Source: Lachnospiraceae bacterium (GTDB lineage Bacteria > Bacillota > Clostridia > Lachnospirales > Lachnospiraceae). Taken from it: a DNA stretch of 61,516 nt. The first letter of the stretch is position 1; the number at the start of each line of letters is the position of its first letter. Under the pieces are notes generated by a model. That model ran no database searches. It saw only the letters and a program-made list of their open reading frames with translations, and was not told the origin of the DNA. Shown one piece after another: positions 42,112 to 51,447 of this stretch. Where the stretch lies: the NCBI GenBank assembly GCA_019423745.1, contig JAHZAV010000014.1, forward strand, positions 1 through 61,516, written 5' to 3'. Position numbers and translations under genes: made by a program.

Positions 42112-43227
42112 TTACATGTATTTCTTTACAATAGACTGCATGGTATGCCATTTCTGTTCCATATCTTCCACTAGTTTAAACTGTGTACGGCAACGATCCA
42201 GATTATGGCCTTCCCGATGAACTTTAAAGTAAGTATCTCCCTGAAGGTAATCCGTAAGAAACCGCATTCCACACTCATAAGTCATTGTCTTTGCTCCCAT
42301 AGGAAGTTCCAGGATCTCTCGATCTGTCAGCTTGCCACCGCATCCTTCAATAAATCCTCGTGCGTAAATATCAAACAATTCCATGCTGCAGGATACCATG
42401 CTCAAATCCTTTTCATCTTCTGCCGCTGTACTTGCACCAAACCGGATAGAATCTCCAAAATCATTCATGGCAAGTCCTGGCATAACCGTATCCAGATCAA
42501 TCACACAAATTCCTTTTCCTGTCTTGTCATCAATCATAATATTGTTCAACTTTGTATCGTTATGTGTAACTCGCAGCGGAAGCTGTCCTTGTTCTAACAA
42601 TTCACTAAAATAATTGGCAATACTTTCTTCCCTGTTTCGCACAAATTCAATCTCTTTTTGTACGGATGATGCTCGACCCATAACATCTTCCTCAACAGCT
42701 TTTTCAAAGGCAGCAAACCTCGCCTTGGTATCATGAAATCCTTTAATTGTCTCATGCAATGTCTCCGCTGGAAAATCTGCTAAAAGACGCTGAAAATTAC
42801 CGAAAGCAACCGCACTTTCATAAAAATCTTCTGGTTTTTCTACTTTATCATAGCTAGTGGCGCCAGTAATAAACTTATAAGATCTCCAATAGCTTCCTTC
42901 GGAATCTTTATAATATGATTTTCCGTCTTTTGTCGGTATTACATTCAGCGTTTCTCTCTCCGGATCTCCTCCGTTTTCCGCAATTTTTTCCTTCAAGTAA
43001 GACGTAACATTTGTAACATTATCCATAAGTTCTTCAGGATGTTCAAACACCTCACTGTTCATCCTCTGAAGGATTACTTTAAGTCTTCCCATCATCCCGA
43101 TCTCATAAGAAAGCAAATAGGTATCATTAATATGTCCGCTTCCATAAGGGCGACATTCTGTCATTTTCCCTTCAAATGCAAAATTTTCAATTGCTTCATT
43201 TAATCTTTCCAAGGTTACTTCTTTCAT
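42112..43227 (-). CDS. NahK-like phosphotransferase (N-acetylhexosamine 1-kinase family)
   Basis: A 371-residue kinase of the aminoglycoside-phosphotransferase fold. The N-terminus CRPYGSGHINDTYLL and VILQRMNSEVFEHPEELMDN resembles N-acetylhexosamine 1-kinase of bifidobacteria. The catalytic loop is VTHNDTKLNNIMID and the Mg site is CVIDLDTVMPG. It may phosphorylate GlcNAc/GalNAc in the lacto-N-biose pathway, but no LNB phosphorylase gene is near, so the substrate is uncertain. A CAGGAGGG site precedes the ATG. Confidence 0.82.
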   Translation of the reverse strand: MKEVTLERLNEAIENFAFEGKMTECRPYGSGHINDTYLLSYEIGMMGRLKVILQRMNSEVFEHPEELMDNVTNVTSYLKEKIAENGGDPERETLNVIPTKDGKSYYKDSEGSYWRSYKFITGATSYDKVEKPEDFYESAVAFGNFQRLLADFPAETLHETIKGFHDTKARFAAFEKAVEEDVMGRASSVQKEIEFVRNREESIANYFSELLEQGQLPLRVTHNDTKLNNIMIDDKTGKGICVIDLDTVMPGLAMNDFGDSIRFGASTAAEDEKDLSMVSCSMELFDIYARGFIEGCGGKLTDREILELPMGAKTMTYECGMRFLTDYLQGDTYFKVHREGHNLDRCRTQFKLVEDMEQKWHTMQSIVKKYM

Positions 43228-43347
43228 CTTTTTCCCTCCTGAAACACCCTTGTTATCTACACTTTTCTCTTAATATGAAACAATTGTAATATAAGAAAAA
43301 AGGAAAATCTTTGTCCTATTTTTTCCTTATTTTGTCTTATCGGATAG

Positions 43348-44208
43348 TTATTCCGTAGGTTTATGGTAAAATCTTCCCGCAATCTGTTCTGTCTTCATCA
43401 AATTGACAAACGCCTGCGGATCCGCCTCGTTTATAGCTTTCAGCACGCGTTTACTCTCAGCACTGGATACAACCGAGTACACGATCTTACGTTCCCTCTT
43501 CTCATAGGGCCCCTCTCCTTCGATAATCGTTGCTCCATGATTTGTTGTCCTGGATATGGCTTCGTAAACTTCTTTTGACTTGTTTGTCACTACCAAAAGT
43601 GTCTCCTGCTGATATTTTTTATAAAGTATATGGAGCACCTGAGTAGAGGTATACTGAAATATAATGGAATACAATGCCTTATCCCATCCAAATAAAATAC
43701 CAGCTGCAGCAAGAATCACAATATTAAGTCCAAGTACCATATTCCAGGAATCAATCCCTTTTCGCTCCGACAGGAATATGGCAATAAAATCTGTTCCCCC
43801 TGTCGTAGCATCCATCATAAGGCACATACTGATTACTAAACCATTGATCAATCCGCCAAAAATACTAATAAGCAACGTATCATAAGTAATTGCATATCCC
43901 GGCAAAATATCTGTCAGCACACTGGTAAGAACAATCATAAGACAAGAATACAGCGTAAATTTCTTTCCAATAAACCGGAATCCTATATATACCGGCACCG
44001 CATTCAAAACCACGTTAACAAGAGTATAGGGTACTGTTACATGAAAAAACAATTCTCCCATTCTCTGTAACAGAAGGGTAAGCCCCGTTGCTCCACCCGG
44101 ATATAAGCCTCCTGTCCGTACAAATGATTTAATATTCAATGCCATAATCACTGCCGCCAGGCAGACAATAATAATTCTCTTTATGTCTTTTCGAGGTTCA
44201 AATTTCAT
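43348..44208 (-). CDS. YitT family membrane protein (DUF161 + DUF2179)
   Basis: A 286-residue protein with five to six membrane segments (residues ~10-200; SFVRTGGLYPGGATGLTLLL, DATTGGTDFIAIFLSE) and a soluble C-terminal DUF2179 domain (RTTNHGATIIEGEGPYEK). The family is common in Firmicutes and its transport role is unproven. It overlaps the stop of the upstream amidohydrolase gene by 11 bases, so the two are co-transcribed. Confidence 0.9.
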   Translation of the reverse strand: MKFEPRKDIKRIIIVCLAAVIMALNIKSFVRTGGLYPGGATGLTLLLQRMGELFFHVTVPYTLVNVVLNAVPVYIGFRFIGKKFTLYSCLMIVLTSVLTDILPGYAITYDTLLISIFGGLINGLVISMCLMMDATTGGTDFIAIFLSERKGIDSWNMVLGLNIVILAAAGILFGWDKALYSIIFQYTSTQVLHILYKKYQQETLLVVTNKSKEVYEAISRTTNHGATIIEGEGPYEKRERKIVYSVVSSAESKRVLKAINEADPQAFVNLMKTEQIAGRFYHKPTE

Positions 44209-45808
44209 AAACTCTTTTTCCTTTGATAAATACTTTTTTCACTTTTATCTTATCAATCTCCTCTGCGGGAATCTCAAAGATATTTTGATCCAGAACTGCA
44301 AAATCCGCACTATATCCTTTTTTCAGCTGTCCCATATCCAAAAATCCTGCTGCTTTAGCAGACTCTCTTGTATATAATTTGACTGCTGTCTCAATATCTA
44401 CAGCCTGTTCTCTTCCACAATCCGTTCCATCCCAGGCCCGCCTTGTCACTGCTGCTTTCATACATGGAAATGGATCAGACGGAACTGCCCAAGATGTAGC
44501 CGGTGCATCTGTCGAAAAGCACAGCTGCACTTTGCTCTCCAGCATATGTTTTACCGGATAGCACTTTTTCATCCATTCCTCTCCCAGATTCTTCAGATAA
44601 CTTTCAATCTCTGCATACATGAAAATAGGCTGTGTCACAAAGGCAAGACCATGTTTTGCCGCCTTTTGAATGCTCTCTTCTGACGGATCTGTAATATGTT
44701 CCACTCTTGTATATGGCACATTTTTTTCTTCCATCCAGTTTTCTTCCTGACAAAGGCGGTTCACTGCACGCTCAATTGCTTTTTCTCCCATCGCATGTAT
44801 TGATAACTGGCAATGTTTCCTTTTACAAAAAGAAACAGCCGATTCCACCAATTCATCAGAACAAACTGGCATGCCGCATTCTGCGCTGCTTCCCTGATAA
44901 GGGCGTCCCATCCAGGCTGTACGCCCAGACACGCTTCCATCCCCGATTAATTTAAGCCCAGCCGCAAATATCTGCTGTTCTTTGTCAAGTTTCTCACTGG
45001 ACAGATCAAACTCACGGTCTCCTGCAAAGAAATCCCACATGTAATAAATCCCTGTTTTCAGCTTCCATCCCTTTTTAGCGGCTTCCTGGTACAGCAGATA
45101 ATTATCCCCCTTATCCAGATTTCCCATGTCAGTTACTCCAACAATCCCCTGGGAAAGGAGAAGCTCACCCAAAGCCGCCAGATTCTGAACCTTTTCCTTC
45201 CTGGTAGCAACAGGCATAAACGGCGTAACAAGATTGCGCGCGTTTTCCTTTAAAACGCCTGTAGGCTCACCATTGGCATCCCGCTCAATTTCTCCGCCTT
45301 CCGGATCTGGAGTATTCCTGTCAATCCCGGCAATTTCCAACGCTTTGCTGTTCACACAGCGGATGTGTCCACAGGTTCTGATGATACAGACCGGCATATC
45401 ACTGCATCCTTCGTCCAAATCATACCGATTAAGAGAACGTTTCTCCGAAAATTTGCCTTCATCATATCCCCAGCCCTCAATCCATTTTCCATCCTGACTG
45501 TCGGCAAATTTCTCTTTCCGCACCCTTCGGATTTCCTCAATCAATTCTGCAATAGAATTTACCTTAGACGGCAGAGCTGATATCTGCTGTGAAAAATCTG
45601 CCAGCATTACCGGATGCATATGTGCATCAATCAATCCAGGAATCACACATGCCCCCTCAAGATCCACCTTTTCATAGTTGCAAAGAGGCATGTCCTTCCG
45701 GTTTCCAATCCAGGCCACTTTTCCCTCTTCCACAATCATGGTATCCGCATAAAGGTTTTCATCATCAGACGTAAATATCCTGGCATTTTCAAAAATCCTG
45801 TTTTCCAT
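44198..45808 (-). CDS. YtcJ-like metal-dependent amidohydrolase
   Basis: A 536-residue cytosolic enzyme. Marks: VIPGLIDAHMHPVM (first metal His pair), the SIHAMGEKAIERAV His, RVEHITDPSEE and FSTDAPATSW (metal Asp). The family hydrolyses amides or N-formyl/N-acetyl compounds with substrates mostly unknown. It lies between brnQ and yitT in a three-gene operon. The ATG at 45808 follows AAAGGGGG; the longer frame would run back into brnQ. Confidence 0.88.
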   Translation of the reverse strand: MENRIFENARIFTSDDENLYADTMIVEEGKVAWIGNRKDMPLCNYEKVDLEGACVIPGLIDAHMHPVMLADFSQQISALPSKVNSIAELIEEIRRVRKEKFADSQDGKWIEGWGYDEGKFSEKRSLNRYDLDEGCSDMPVCIIRTCGHIRCVNSKALEIAGIDRNTPDPEGGEIERDANGEPTGVLKENARNLVTPFMPVATRKEKVQNLAALGELLLSQGIVGVTDMGNLDKGDNYLLYQEAAKKGWKLKTGIYYMWDFFAGDREFDLSSEKLDKEQQIFAAGLKLIGDGSVSGRTAWMGRPYQGSSAECGMPVCSDELVESAVSFCKRKHCQLSIHAMGEKAIERAVNRLCQEENWMEEKNVPYTRVEHITDPSEESIQKAAKHGLAFVTQPIFMYAEIESYLKNLGEEWMKKCYPVKHMLESKVQLCFSTDAPATSWAVPSDPFPCMKAAVTRRAWDGTDCGREQAVDIETAVKLYTRESAKAAGFLDMGQLKKGYSADFAVLDQNIFEIPAEEIDKIKVKKVFIKGKRVYEI

Positions 45809-45824
45809 TTTAACTTCCCCCTTT

Positions 45825-47162
45825 CTATATGGTACCTTTCTTCTCTTTCTTGGCAAAATTTCCTATAAGCGCTCCAACTACAAATCCTGCAATCGTGGGA
45901 ATCAGCCATGCAAATCCCTCTTTTGCCAGCGGGATTTTGTAAACCACTTCCATAACTCCGGAAATATCCGCCGAAAGAAGCCCCGAAGAATGAGCAACAT
46001 TTAACGCGTCAAAAACCGACATTAGCGCTGCCATAAAAACAGCTCCCTTCCACGCCCCGTCATTCGGCACATATTTTTTAAACAGCCCAAGGAATGTCAT
46101 AACGACTGACATTGGAAACAACACGGTAAACAAAGGACCGGAAATAGCAATTACATTGCTCACCCCTGTAGATGATACCAGAAAAATAGCTACTGTAATT
46201 ATGAGGGCAGCCACTTTATAAGAAACCTTCCCTTTTGTCCAGCCTTCTACCCACTCTCCTGTTGTAGCAATCATCCCTACTGCCGTTGTCAGACACGCAA
46301 AAATAACAGCCAAAGACAGCACCACGCTGCCGCCATACCCAGCCATCCTTCTTACCAGATCAGTTAAAAGAAATGTTGTATCCACATCAGCTGGATAAAT
46401 TTGTGTTCCCTGCGCTCCCAAATAAGCAAGCCCTCCATATACAATAAAGAGAAGCAGGAAACCGACAGCAATGATTCCCAGCATTGCTTTTTTATACTCC
46501 TTATCTTCTGTATAACCTTTATTTCGAAAAACTTCAATAAATATGCCGGCACAGATAATCCCCGTACCAACATCTCCCGTATTATAGCCAGTCAAAAATG
46601 CATTGACAAATGCCGCTCCACCGCTTGTTATCTGCCCTTCATGCAAAGTATCAATGGGATGGATAAAGGCTAGAATTATCACCACAATTAATGTAACCAA
46701 AAGAATTGGTGTAAGATACTGACCAATTTTGTCAATAACACTTGACTTATTCATAGCAAAATAGTAAGACACCGCAAAAAATATCAGCAAAAAAATAATT
46801 CTCACATAGGACGGCATGCTGCCGAAAATCCCTTCAAACCCGGATTCATAGGCAACCCCTCCGCATCTTGGTATCGTTCCAAATATGACCGCTAAAAGCC
46901 CAAGCCCCATATAAAAATAATGCCACCAGGGCGTAACATGGCGCATCATATCCTTCAGATCATAACCAGTATTTCCTACTGCCGCCACTGCCATCATTGG
47001 AAACAGGATTCCTGTAAGGGCCAGCCCTACCATCGCCGCCACTACATACTGTCCTGATAAAAGTCCTACCTGAGGCGGAAATATAAGATTACCTGAGCCA
47101 AAAAAGATAGCGAACAACGCAAAACCTGTAATCAAAATATCTTTTTTCATATTCTTTTTCAT
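45825..47162 (-). CDS. brnQ: Branched-chain amino acid:cation symporter BrnQ
   Basis: A 445-residue protein with 12 hydrophobic segments. LIV-carrier marks: FALFAIFFGSGNLIFPPQVG at the start, GLGLLAVIFGTIPRC and ATTGEWVEGWTKGKVSYK. It takes up Leu, Ile and Val with Na+ or H+. It is the first gene of the brnQ-amidohydrolase-yitT run. The ATG at 47162 follows AAGGGAC. A large hairpin sits just upstream of its ribosome binding site. Confidence 0.92.
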   Translation of the reverse strand: MKKNMKKDILITGFALFAIFFGSGNLIFPPQVGLLSGQYVVAAMVGLALTGILFPMMAVAAVGNTGYDLKDMMRHVTPWWHYFYMGLGLLAVIFGTIPRCGGVAYESGFEGIFGSMPSYVRIIFLLIFFAVSYYFAMNKSSVIDKIGQYLTPILLVTLIVVIILAFIHPIDTLHEGQITSGGAAFVNAFLTGYNTGDVGTGIICAGIFIEVFRNKGYTEDKEYKKAMLGIIAVGFLLLFIVYGGLAYLGAQGTQIYPADVDTTFLLTDLVRRMAGYGGSVVLSLAVIFACLTTAVGMIATTGEWVEGWTKGKVSYKVAALIITVAIFLVSSTGVSNVIAISGPLFTVLFPMSVVMTFLGLFKKYVPNDGAWKGAVFMAALMSVFDALNVAHSSGLLSADISGVMEVVYKIPLAKEGFAWLIPTIAGFVVGALIGNFAKKEKKGTI

Positions 47163-47185
47163 AATATTGTCCCTTTCACACAAAA

Positions 47186-47230
47186 TGAAGGGTGTCTGTT
47201 CTGTATTCCATGGAATCAGGACCCCCTTCA
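47186..47230 (-). other. Hairpin between the HD-protein gene and brnQ
   Basis: Outer arms 47186-47192 and 47224-47230 are perfectly complementary, the stem extends imperfectly inward, and a 12-base palindrome (47205-47216) sits at the tip. On the minus strand TTTTG follows. It could be the terminator of the upstream HD/dipeptidase operon or a leader structure of brnQ. Confidence 0.55.
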
Positions 47231-47278
47231 CATTTTCTCGCGTTATTTTAGCATATCATTCTCTGTGGCACTATTTTT

Positions 47279-48049
47279 TCACATATTTACTCTGTCGTCA
47301 ATATACTTCTCCAATTCTTCTGAAATCTTTTTCATTGTCTGCCTTGTCTCTGGATCTGAATAGGGAATCCGTTCTACAATCTTTCTTACATAATCATTTT
47401 CCTTTACAATTTTCAGACTCTCTTTGAAATTGAGATCATAAAAATACGCAAGATACGATACCCAAAAATCCATATCCGTCTTCCGCTCTTCAGATAAAAC
47501 ACTTTTCCCGCTTAAAATGTCGTCACGAACCCTCTCTGAAATCTTTTGATTTCCAATCTGCTCCGCCGAAGCATTCATGAAAGTTTCTAAGGGATCCTCC
47601 AGCTTTACACGGCAATTATCCAGTTTATCCGCATCCCGAATCAGTCTGGCATGGAGCAAAGTGCGCTGGTCTTCTATACCAGACAAGATATAGTCACTAT
47701 GCTTTCGTATCGCTGTTTCTATAATATAATCCCACGTATCTTCCTGCAAAAACTGCCGAATCATTCCCTCCTTAAAAAGAAGATCCGCTCCGTACGCTGC
47801 ATGATTCATAGTCTCCGGCAAAAAACTATGATACCTCTTTAACTGTTCAAACCTTCCAATATCATGAAGCAGTGCAATCATCTTTGCAAGCTCTTGATCT
47901 TCTTCTGAAAGCCCCATCCGTTCTGCTATTTGGACACTTCGTTCCACAACACCGTATGTATGAATAATTTTAAGCCTCACCTTGCCATCTGTTCGATCAT
48001 ATCCATTCAGATATTGCTCAAATTGCATACTTGCCTGATTATAATCCAT
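47279..48049 (-). CDS. HD domain phosphohydrolase
   Basis: A 256-residue protein with the HD metal site: ALLHDIGRFEQLKRYHS, an upstream HTYGVVERSVQIAERMGL, and the distal IRDADKLDNCR. HD proteins cleave phosphomonoesters or nucleotides. The substrate is not evident. It follows the M19 dipeptidase gene by 30 bases on the same strand. Confidence 0.85.
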   Translation of the reverse strand: MDYNQASMQFEQYLNGYDRTDGKVRLKIIHTYGVVERSVQIAERMGLSEEDQELAKMIALLHDIGRFEQLKRYHSFLPETMNHAAYGADLLFKEGMIRQFLQEDTWDYIIETAIRKHSDYILSGIEDQRTLLHARLIRDADKLDNCRVKLEDPLETFMNASAEQIGNQKISERVRDDILSGKSVLSEERKTDMDFWVSYLAYFYDLNFKESLKIVKENDYVRKIVERIPYSDPETRQTMKKISEELEKYIDDRVNM

Positions 48050-48079
48050 ATTATCCTCTACTCTGTCCAGATTATTTTT

Positions 48080-49063
48080 CTATTTCCATACTTTCTGGAA
48101 AATACGATAGAAATTCTTGTATGCTATCGCATCCAGCTGATCCTGAGTATATCCTCTCTTTTTCAATACTTGCAGCAAATTTCCCGCTTCCGCTTCATTG
48201 GATATTCCCTGTCCACTGGGGGAGTCCAGATTGGAACTAAAGGATCCAAGGGCTTCCTCTTCCAGATAATCATCAAAATCAAATCCCAGACCTATATGTT
48301 CTATTCCTATCAGATCTGCAATATATTCCACATGATCTGCCAGCCTTTCTACAGTCTGATTTTCACGCTTGTCATCGATGAATTCCCGCAGGCTGTTTAT
48401 GCCGGTCAGCCCTCCGCTTTTTGCAATTTCTTTCAACATATCATCAGACAGATTTCGCATAGCAGGACACACAGATCTTGCATTAGAATGAGAAGCAATC
48501 ACCGGACCTTGCGCCAGTTTCATCACATCCCAGAAGCCTTTATCATTCAAATGTGAAACATCCATAACCATTCCCAGATCCTGGATTCTTCGCACAGCCA
48601 TTTCACCTGCTTTTGTAAGACCATCCTCCGGATCCTGTTTCCATCCGCTTGCCAGGGCATTTTTTTCGTTCCACGTAAGCATGGCATGTCTTACCCCAAC
48701 CTCATCGTAAAAATAATTAATCAGATCAATATCCTCTCCTATCTGACTTAATCCTTCCATTCCGGTCACAGCATTAATTTTCCCTGCCGCTGTCCCCACT
48801 GCAAAATCTGAAAATTTTTTGACTGGATTTAAAATATCGGAGGCCTCTTCAAGCTCACAACGTATGCTTTCTACAATTTCCTTTGAACGCTTTACCGGAT
48901 CAGCATCATAAGGAGGATCAATCCAAATAACGAAAATTCCTCCGTTTACACCACCTTTTTGGAATTTCTCCAGATGATACCTGCGAAAAATATCTTTTTC
49001 TTTTTTGCTAATTCTTTTATTTGTAACATCCGTCCATATATCTCCATGTCCATCAAAAATCAT
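48080..49063 (-). CDS. Membrane dipeptidase family protein (peptidase M19)
   Basis: A 327-residue zinc dipeptidase of the renal dipeptidase (M19) family. Metal motifs: IFDGHGDIWTD near the start, VTGMEGLSQIG, MDVSHLNDKGFWDV, and VIASHSNARSVCP. It cleaves dipeptides, often tolerating D-residues. No signal peptide is seen, so it is cytosolic here. It overlaps the stop of the solute-binding-protein gene by 4 bases, which suggests import and cleavage of peptides. Confidence 0.9.
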   Translation of the reverse strand: MIFDGHGDIWTDVTNKRISKKEKDIFRRYHLEKFQKGGVNGGIFVIWIDPPYDADPVKRSKEIVESIRCELEEASDILNPVKKFSDFAVGTAAGKINAVTGMEGLSQIGEDIDLINYFYDEVGVRHAMLTWNEKNALASGWKQDPEDGLTKAGEMAVRRIQDLGMVMDVSHLNDKGFWDVMKLAQGPVIASHSNARSVCPAMRNLSDDMLKEIAKSGGLTGINSLREFIDDKRENQTVERLADHVEYIADLIGIEHIGLGFDFDDYLEEEALGSFSSNLDSPSGQGISNEAEAGNLLQVLKKRGYTQDQLDAIAYKNFYRIFQKVWK

Positions 49064-49680
49064 ATTTCTTCCTCCTTTGCCTGTTCTCCAGCCTTATCAA
49101 AATCATCCCTTACCGTTTTCTCACGGAACATTACATATAAAGGTCTATAGTACGTTAATGCAGATACCGGGTACAAAGCTATATTTTCGGCCATAAGATA
49201 TTCTTTAACGCCCTGATCCAAAACGCCAAAATCAACTTTCCCTTCGTATATCCCTTTAAGGACTCCTGCCGCATCTGCAAATTCCACTTTGCACGAATCC
49301 GACAATTCATCAATCTCTGGTCCATTTGCAAAGTCCGCAATCACTCCGAGCCTGTAATTTTCCAGATCAGAATAATTTTGAATATCCTGTAAATTTTCCT
49401 GAATCGTTACTACTTCTGTTATAGCATCCCGAAGCTTTTTGGACAAGTAAAATTTTTCTAACCTTTCTGGAGAATCCTGCGCCTGAAAAAGTACATCCTG
49501 CTCCCCATTTTCAAACTGGGGATAAATCTGATTCCATGCGGCGATACACACCTCTGTCTCATATCCTGCTTGATGCAGTCTTTCCGCAACCAATTCATAA
49601 TCTCTTCCTTTAATGGAGCCATCTTTCTCAATATATTGATATGGCGGAAATGGATCTGCACATATTCTTAATTTTCTCAT
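49060..49680 (-). CDS. Solute-binding-protein-like protein without signal peptide
   Basis: A 206-residue SBP_bac_3-type domain (LRICADPFPPYQYIEKDGSI, YELVAERLHQAGYE, YRLGVIADFANG, YEGKVDFGVLDQGV). Such proteins normally carry a lipoprotein signal and end in an amphipathic helix; both are missing here, and the frame stops shortly after DDFDKAGEQAKEE. It begins one base after the stop of a cut-off radical SAM gene, with a usable GGAG site. Either it is a cytosolic binding protein or it is the remaining part of a gene left after a deletion. Confidence 0.72.
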   Translation of the reverse strand: MRKLRICADPFPPYQYIEKDGSIKGRDYELVAERLHQAGYETEVCIAAWNQIYPQFENGEQDVLFQAQDSPERLEKFYLSKKLRDAITEVVTIQENLQDIQNYSDLENYRLGVIADFANGPEIDELSDSCKVEFADAAGVLKGIYEGKVDFGVLDQGVKEYLMAENIALYPVSALTYYRPLYVMFREKTVRDDFDKAGEQAKEEEI

Positions 49681-49681
49681 C

Positions 49682-50092
49682 CTATTTTCTCCTTTGATTT
49701 CCATACTCTGCTGCCCAGCAGCCGGTGCAATGGAGATTACATGCAGAAGTAGGATCCAGCAAAATCGCCCATGGAACATTACATCCTTCTTTTTCTTTAA
49801 CACTTTCCTGCGTAGCGCTTCCTTTTAGACTGGCATTCAGTATAAAATTTTGAAAAAATACTTTCCGTGTACCAGGATCAAGCTCATACAATTTTAAAAT
49901 AAGCTGATACCAGTTATTTTTGTCATTAATAGAATTTCGAATTGCATTTCGCTGGCTCTCATACCATCCACCGGAAGTTACCCTGTCTACGAGTGCCATC
50001 AATTTGGGTATATTCTCTTCCGGATTTCCTTCAATATATTTAAGAGCCTGATTAACAGCAAAATTCTGCATACCGCCAATAAAGTTATTCAT
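49682..50092 (-). pseudogene. Truncated radical SAM protein
   Basis: The 136-residue product matches the first third of a ~450-residue radical SAM protein. A helical leader (NFAVNQALKYIEGNPEENIP) is followed by CNVPWAILLDPTSACNLHC, which ends in the CxxxCxxC iron-sulfur motif with its cysteines at residues 118, 122 and 125. The frame stops 11 residues after the last motif cysteine, so the barrel is missing and it cannot be active. I chose the ATG at 50092 by comparison with family N-termini; the frame is open to 50122. The break coincides with the start of the solute-binding gene. Confidence 0.78.
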
Positions 50093-50391
50093 AATGTTAC
50101 TCATCCTTTCCGCATTTTTCATTGCAATCCTAACTCTGCAAGTTTTCCCTGTTCACCGTGCTTTATAGAATTTATAAGTGTCACCTCCTATTAATTTTTA
50201 TTATAGAAAGTGATATTCTGAAAGTCATTAGACACATAAACCGTAAAGTCCAAATTTGGGACACTATTAAAATTTTGTTACTTTTTGAGACACAAAAAAT
50301 ACTTTGTCCCTTGTTATCACAGCATTTTACCGATATCCTGTGCTATATAAGGAATAAAAGTGTGTTCCTTACTTGGAAGGAGCGGATTGAA

Positions 50392-51411
50392 ATGAAAAAA
50401 AACGTATCACGAATATTGGTAGAAACAGCAGTTAAAACAACATTAAAAAATATGAATAATGATCCAGAACGTGGAGTTCGGAATCTGGTAGATATTGCAC
50501 TACAATGCTCTGAAGGAAGATTTCAGCGCCATTTCTTTTCAACTGCTCAAACCATGCTTCAAAACGAAAACAGCGCTTATTACAGATTAATAAGAGACAT
50601 TGTCGCACATATAAATATCAATCGCCTCTATACCTTTGGCATAAATCTTGGCTATAATGCCTGTACCGTAGGTGCACAACAAATCCGGGAAAATGAAAAA
50701 AAACTTCAATGCAATATTCCCTGGACGATTGCCATACAAATTAATAACGAACATTTCTCGGATCTATTGCCACAGTATCAAAATGTTATTGAAACTGGTG
50801 AAAATCTAGGCATTTTTTCATGGATGCTTTTTACTAACAATGATCCCTATACTATAGTAACACTTGCCGAAAACTATCCTGACAACGTTTTTTTTCTATT
50901 CTGCGAAGCCTCCAAATTATCTATCGATTTTTTGGACCGTATATCTCATCTCTACAATCTTATGCTTGTAATCCGTTATGATGAAACGATTGCTCCCTTA
51001 TGTAAAGACCTTCAAAATAGAGGCCTGCTCTACTCTGTTTGGTATTTATACGGGCAAAAGGACACAGAAACCATCCTAAATGGAGATCTGTTTTACTCCG
51101 CCCAGGAACTTTCTCCTGTTTTTACCGCTTTATTGCCTTATCCTAACTGCCCTGATGTTATACAACAGCTTGTCTATCAAGCTGTAGAACAAGCCCGTTC
51201 CAGACAGGTTTACCATACTATTCCCTGGGACATGCAGGGAGATAACCAAATGATTGATTCCATTATCTCTGGAGATCCCTGTTCTGTTTGTTTTAACCAA
51301 AACGGATATCTGTGTAACTGGAATGGACAGATAGAAAAGAAAGGCTATAATTTATTCCATGATTCTATCACTTATATTTTAAAAACCGCTTTTCCAAAAA
51401 ATCCTGTATAA
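50392..51411 (+). CDS. Radical-SAM-like protein lacking the CxxxCxxC motif
   Basis: A 339-residue protein. Its N-terminal region (residues ~15-115: NNDPERGVRNLVDIAL, then CNIPWTIAIQIN at 107-118) aligns with the truncated radical SAM protein next door (CNVPWAILLDP). Where that protein has CNLHCTGC, this one has NEHFSDLLPQ and no cysteines. LGIFSWMLFTNNDPYTIV (139-156) then occupies the GGEP region, also without the motif. A cysteine cluster remains at the C-terminus (DPCSVCFNQNGYLCN). It may be a non-catalytic paralogue that binds a substrate or partner. An AAGGAG site precedes the ATG. Divergent from the truncated gene. Confidence 0.65.
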   Translation: MKKNVSRILVETAVKTTLKNMNNDPERGVRNLVDIALQCSEGRFQRHFFSTAQTMLQNENSAYYRLIRDIVAHININRLYTFGINLGYNACTVGAQQIRENEKKLQCNIPWTIAIQINNEHFSDLLPQYQNVIETGENLGIFSWMLFTNNDPYTIVTLAENYPDNVFFLFCEASKLSIDFLDRISHLYNLMLVIRYDETIAPLCKDLQNRGLLYSVWYLYGQKDTETILNGDLFYSAQELSPVFTALLPYPNCPDVIQQLVYQAVEQARSRQVYHTIPWDMQGDNQMIDSIISGDPCSVCFNQNGYLCNWNGQIEKKGYNLFHDSITYILKTAFPKNPV

Positions 51412-51415
51412 ATTT

Positions 51416-51447
51416 AAAACAGGGGATCATTGTGACCACCCTGTTTT
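51416..51447. terminator. Bidirectional terminator
   Basis: Arms AAAACAGGG (51416-51424) and CCCTGTTTT (51439-51447) close a 14-base loop. It serves the plus-strand radical-SAM-like gene and the convergent tetR-like gene, whose stop lies in the loop. Confidence 0.75.

Noticed and set aside
47162..47260. T-box leader for brnQ
   Set aside because: No T-box core sequence (TGGTACCGCG-like) and the region is too short.
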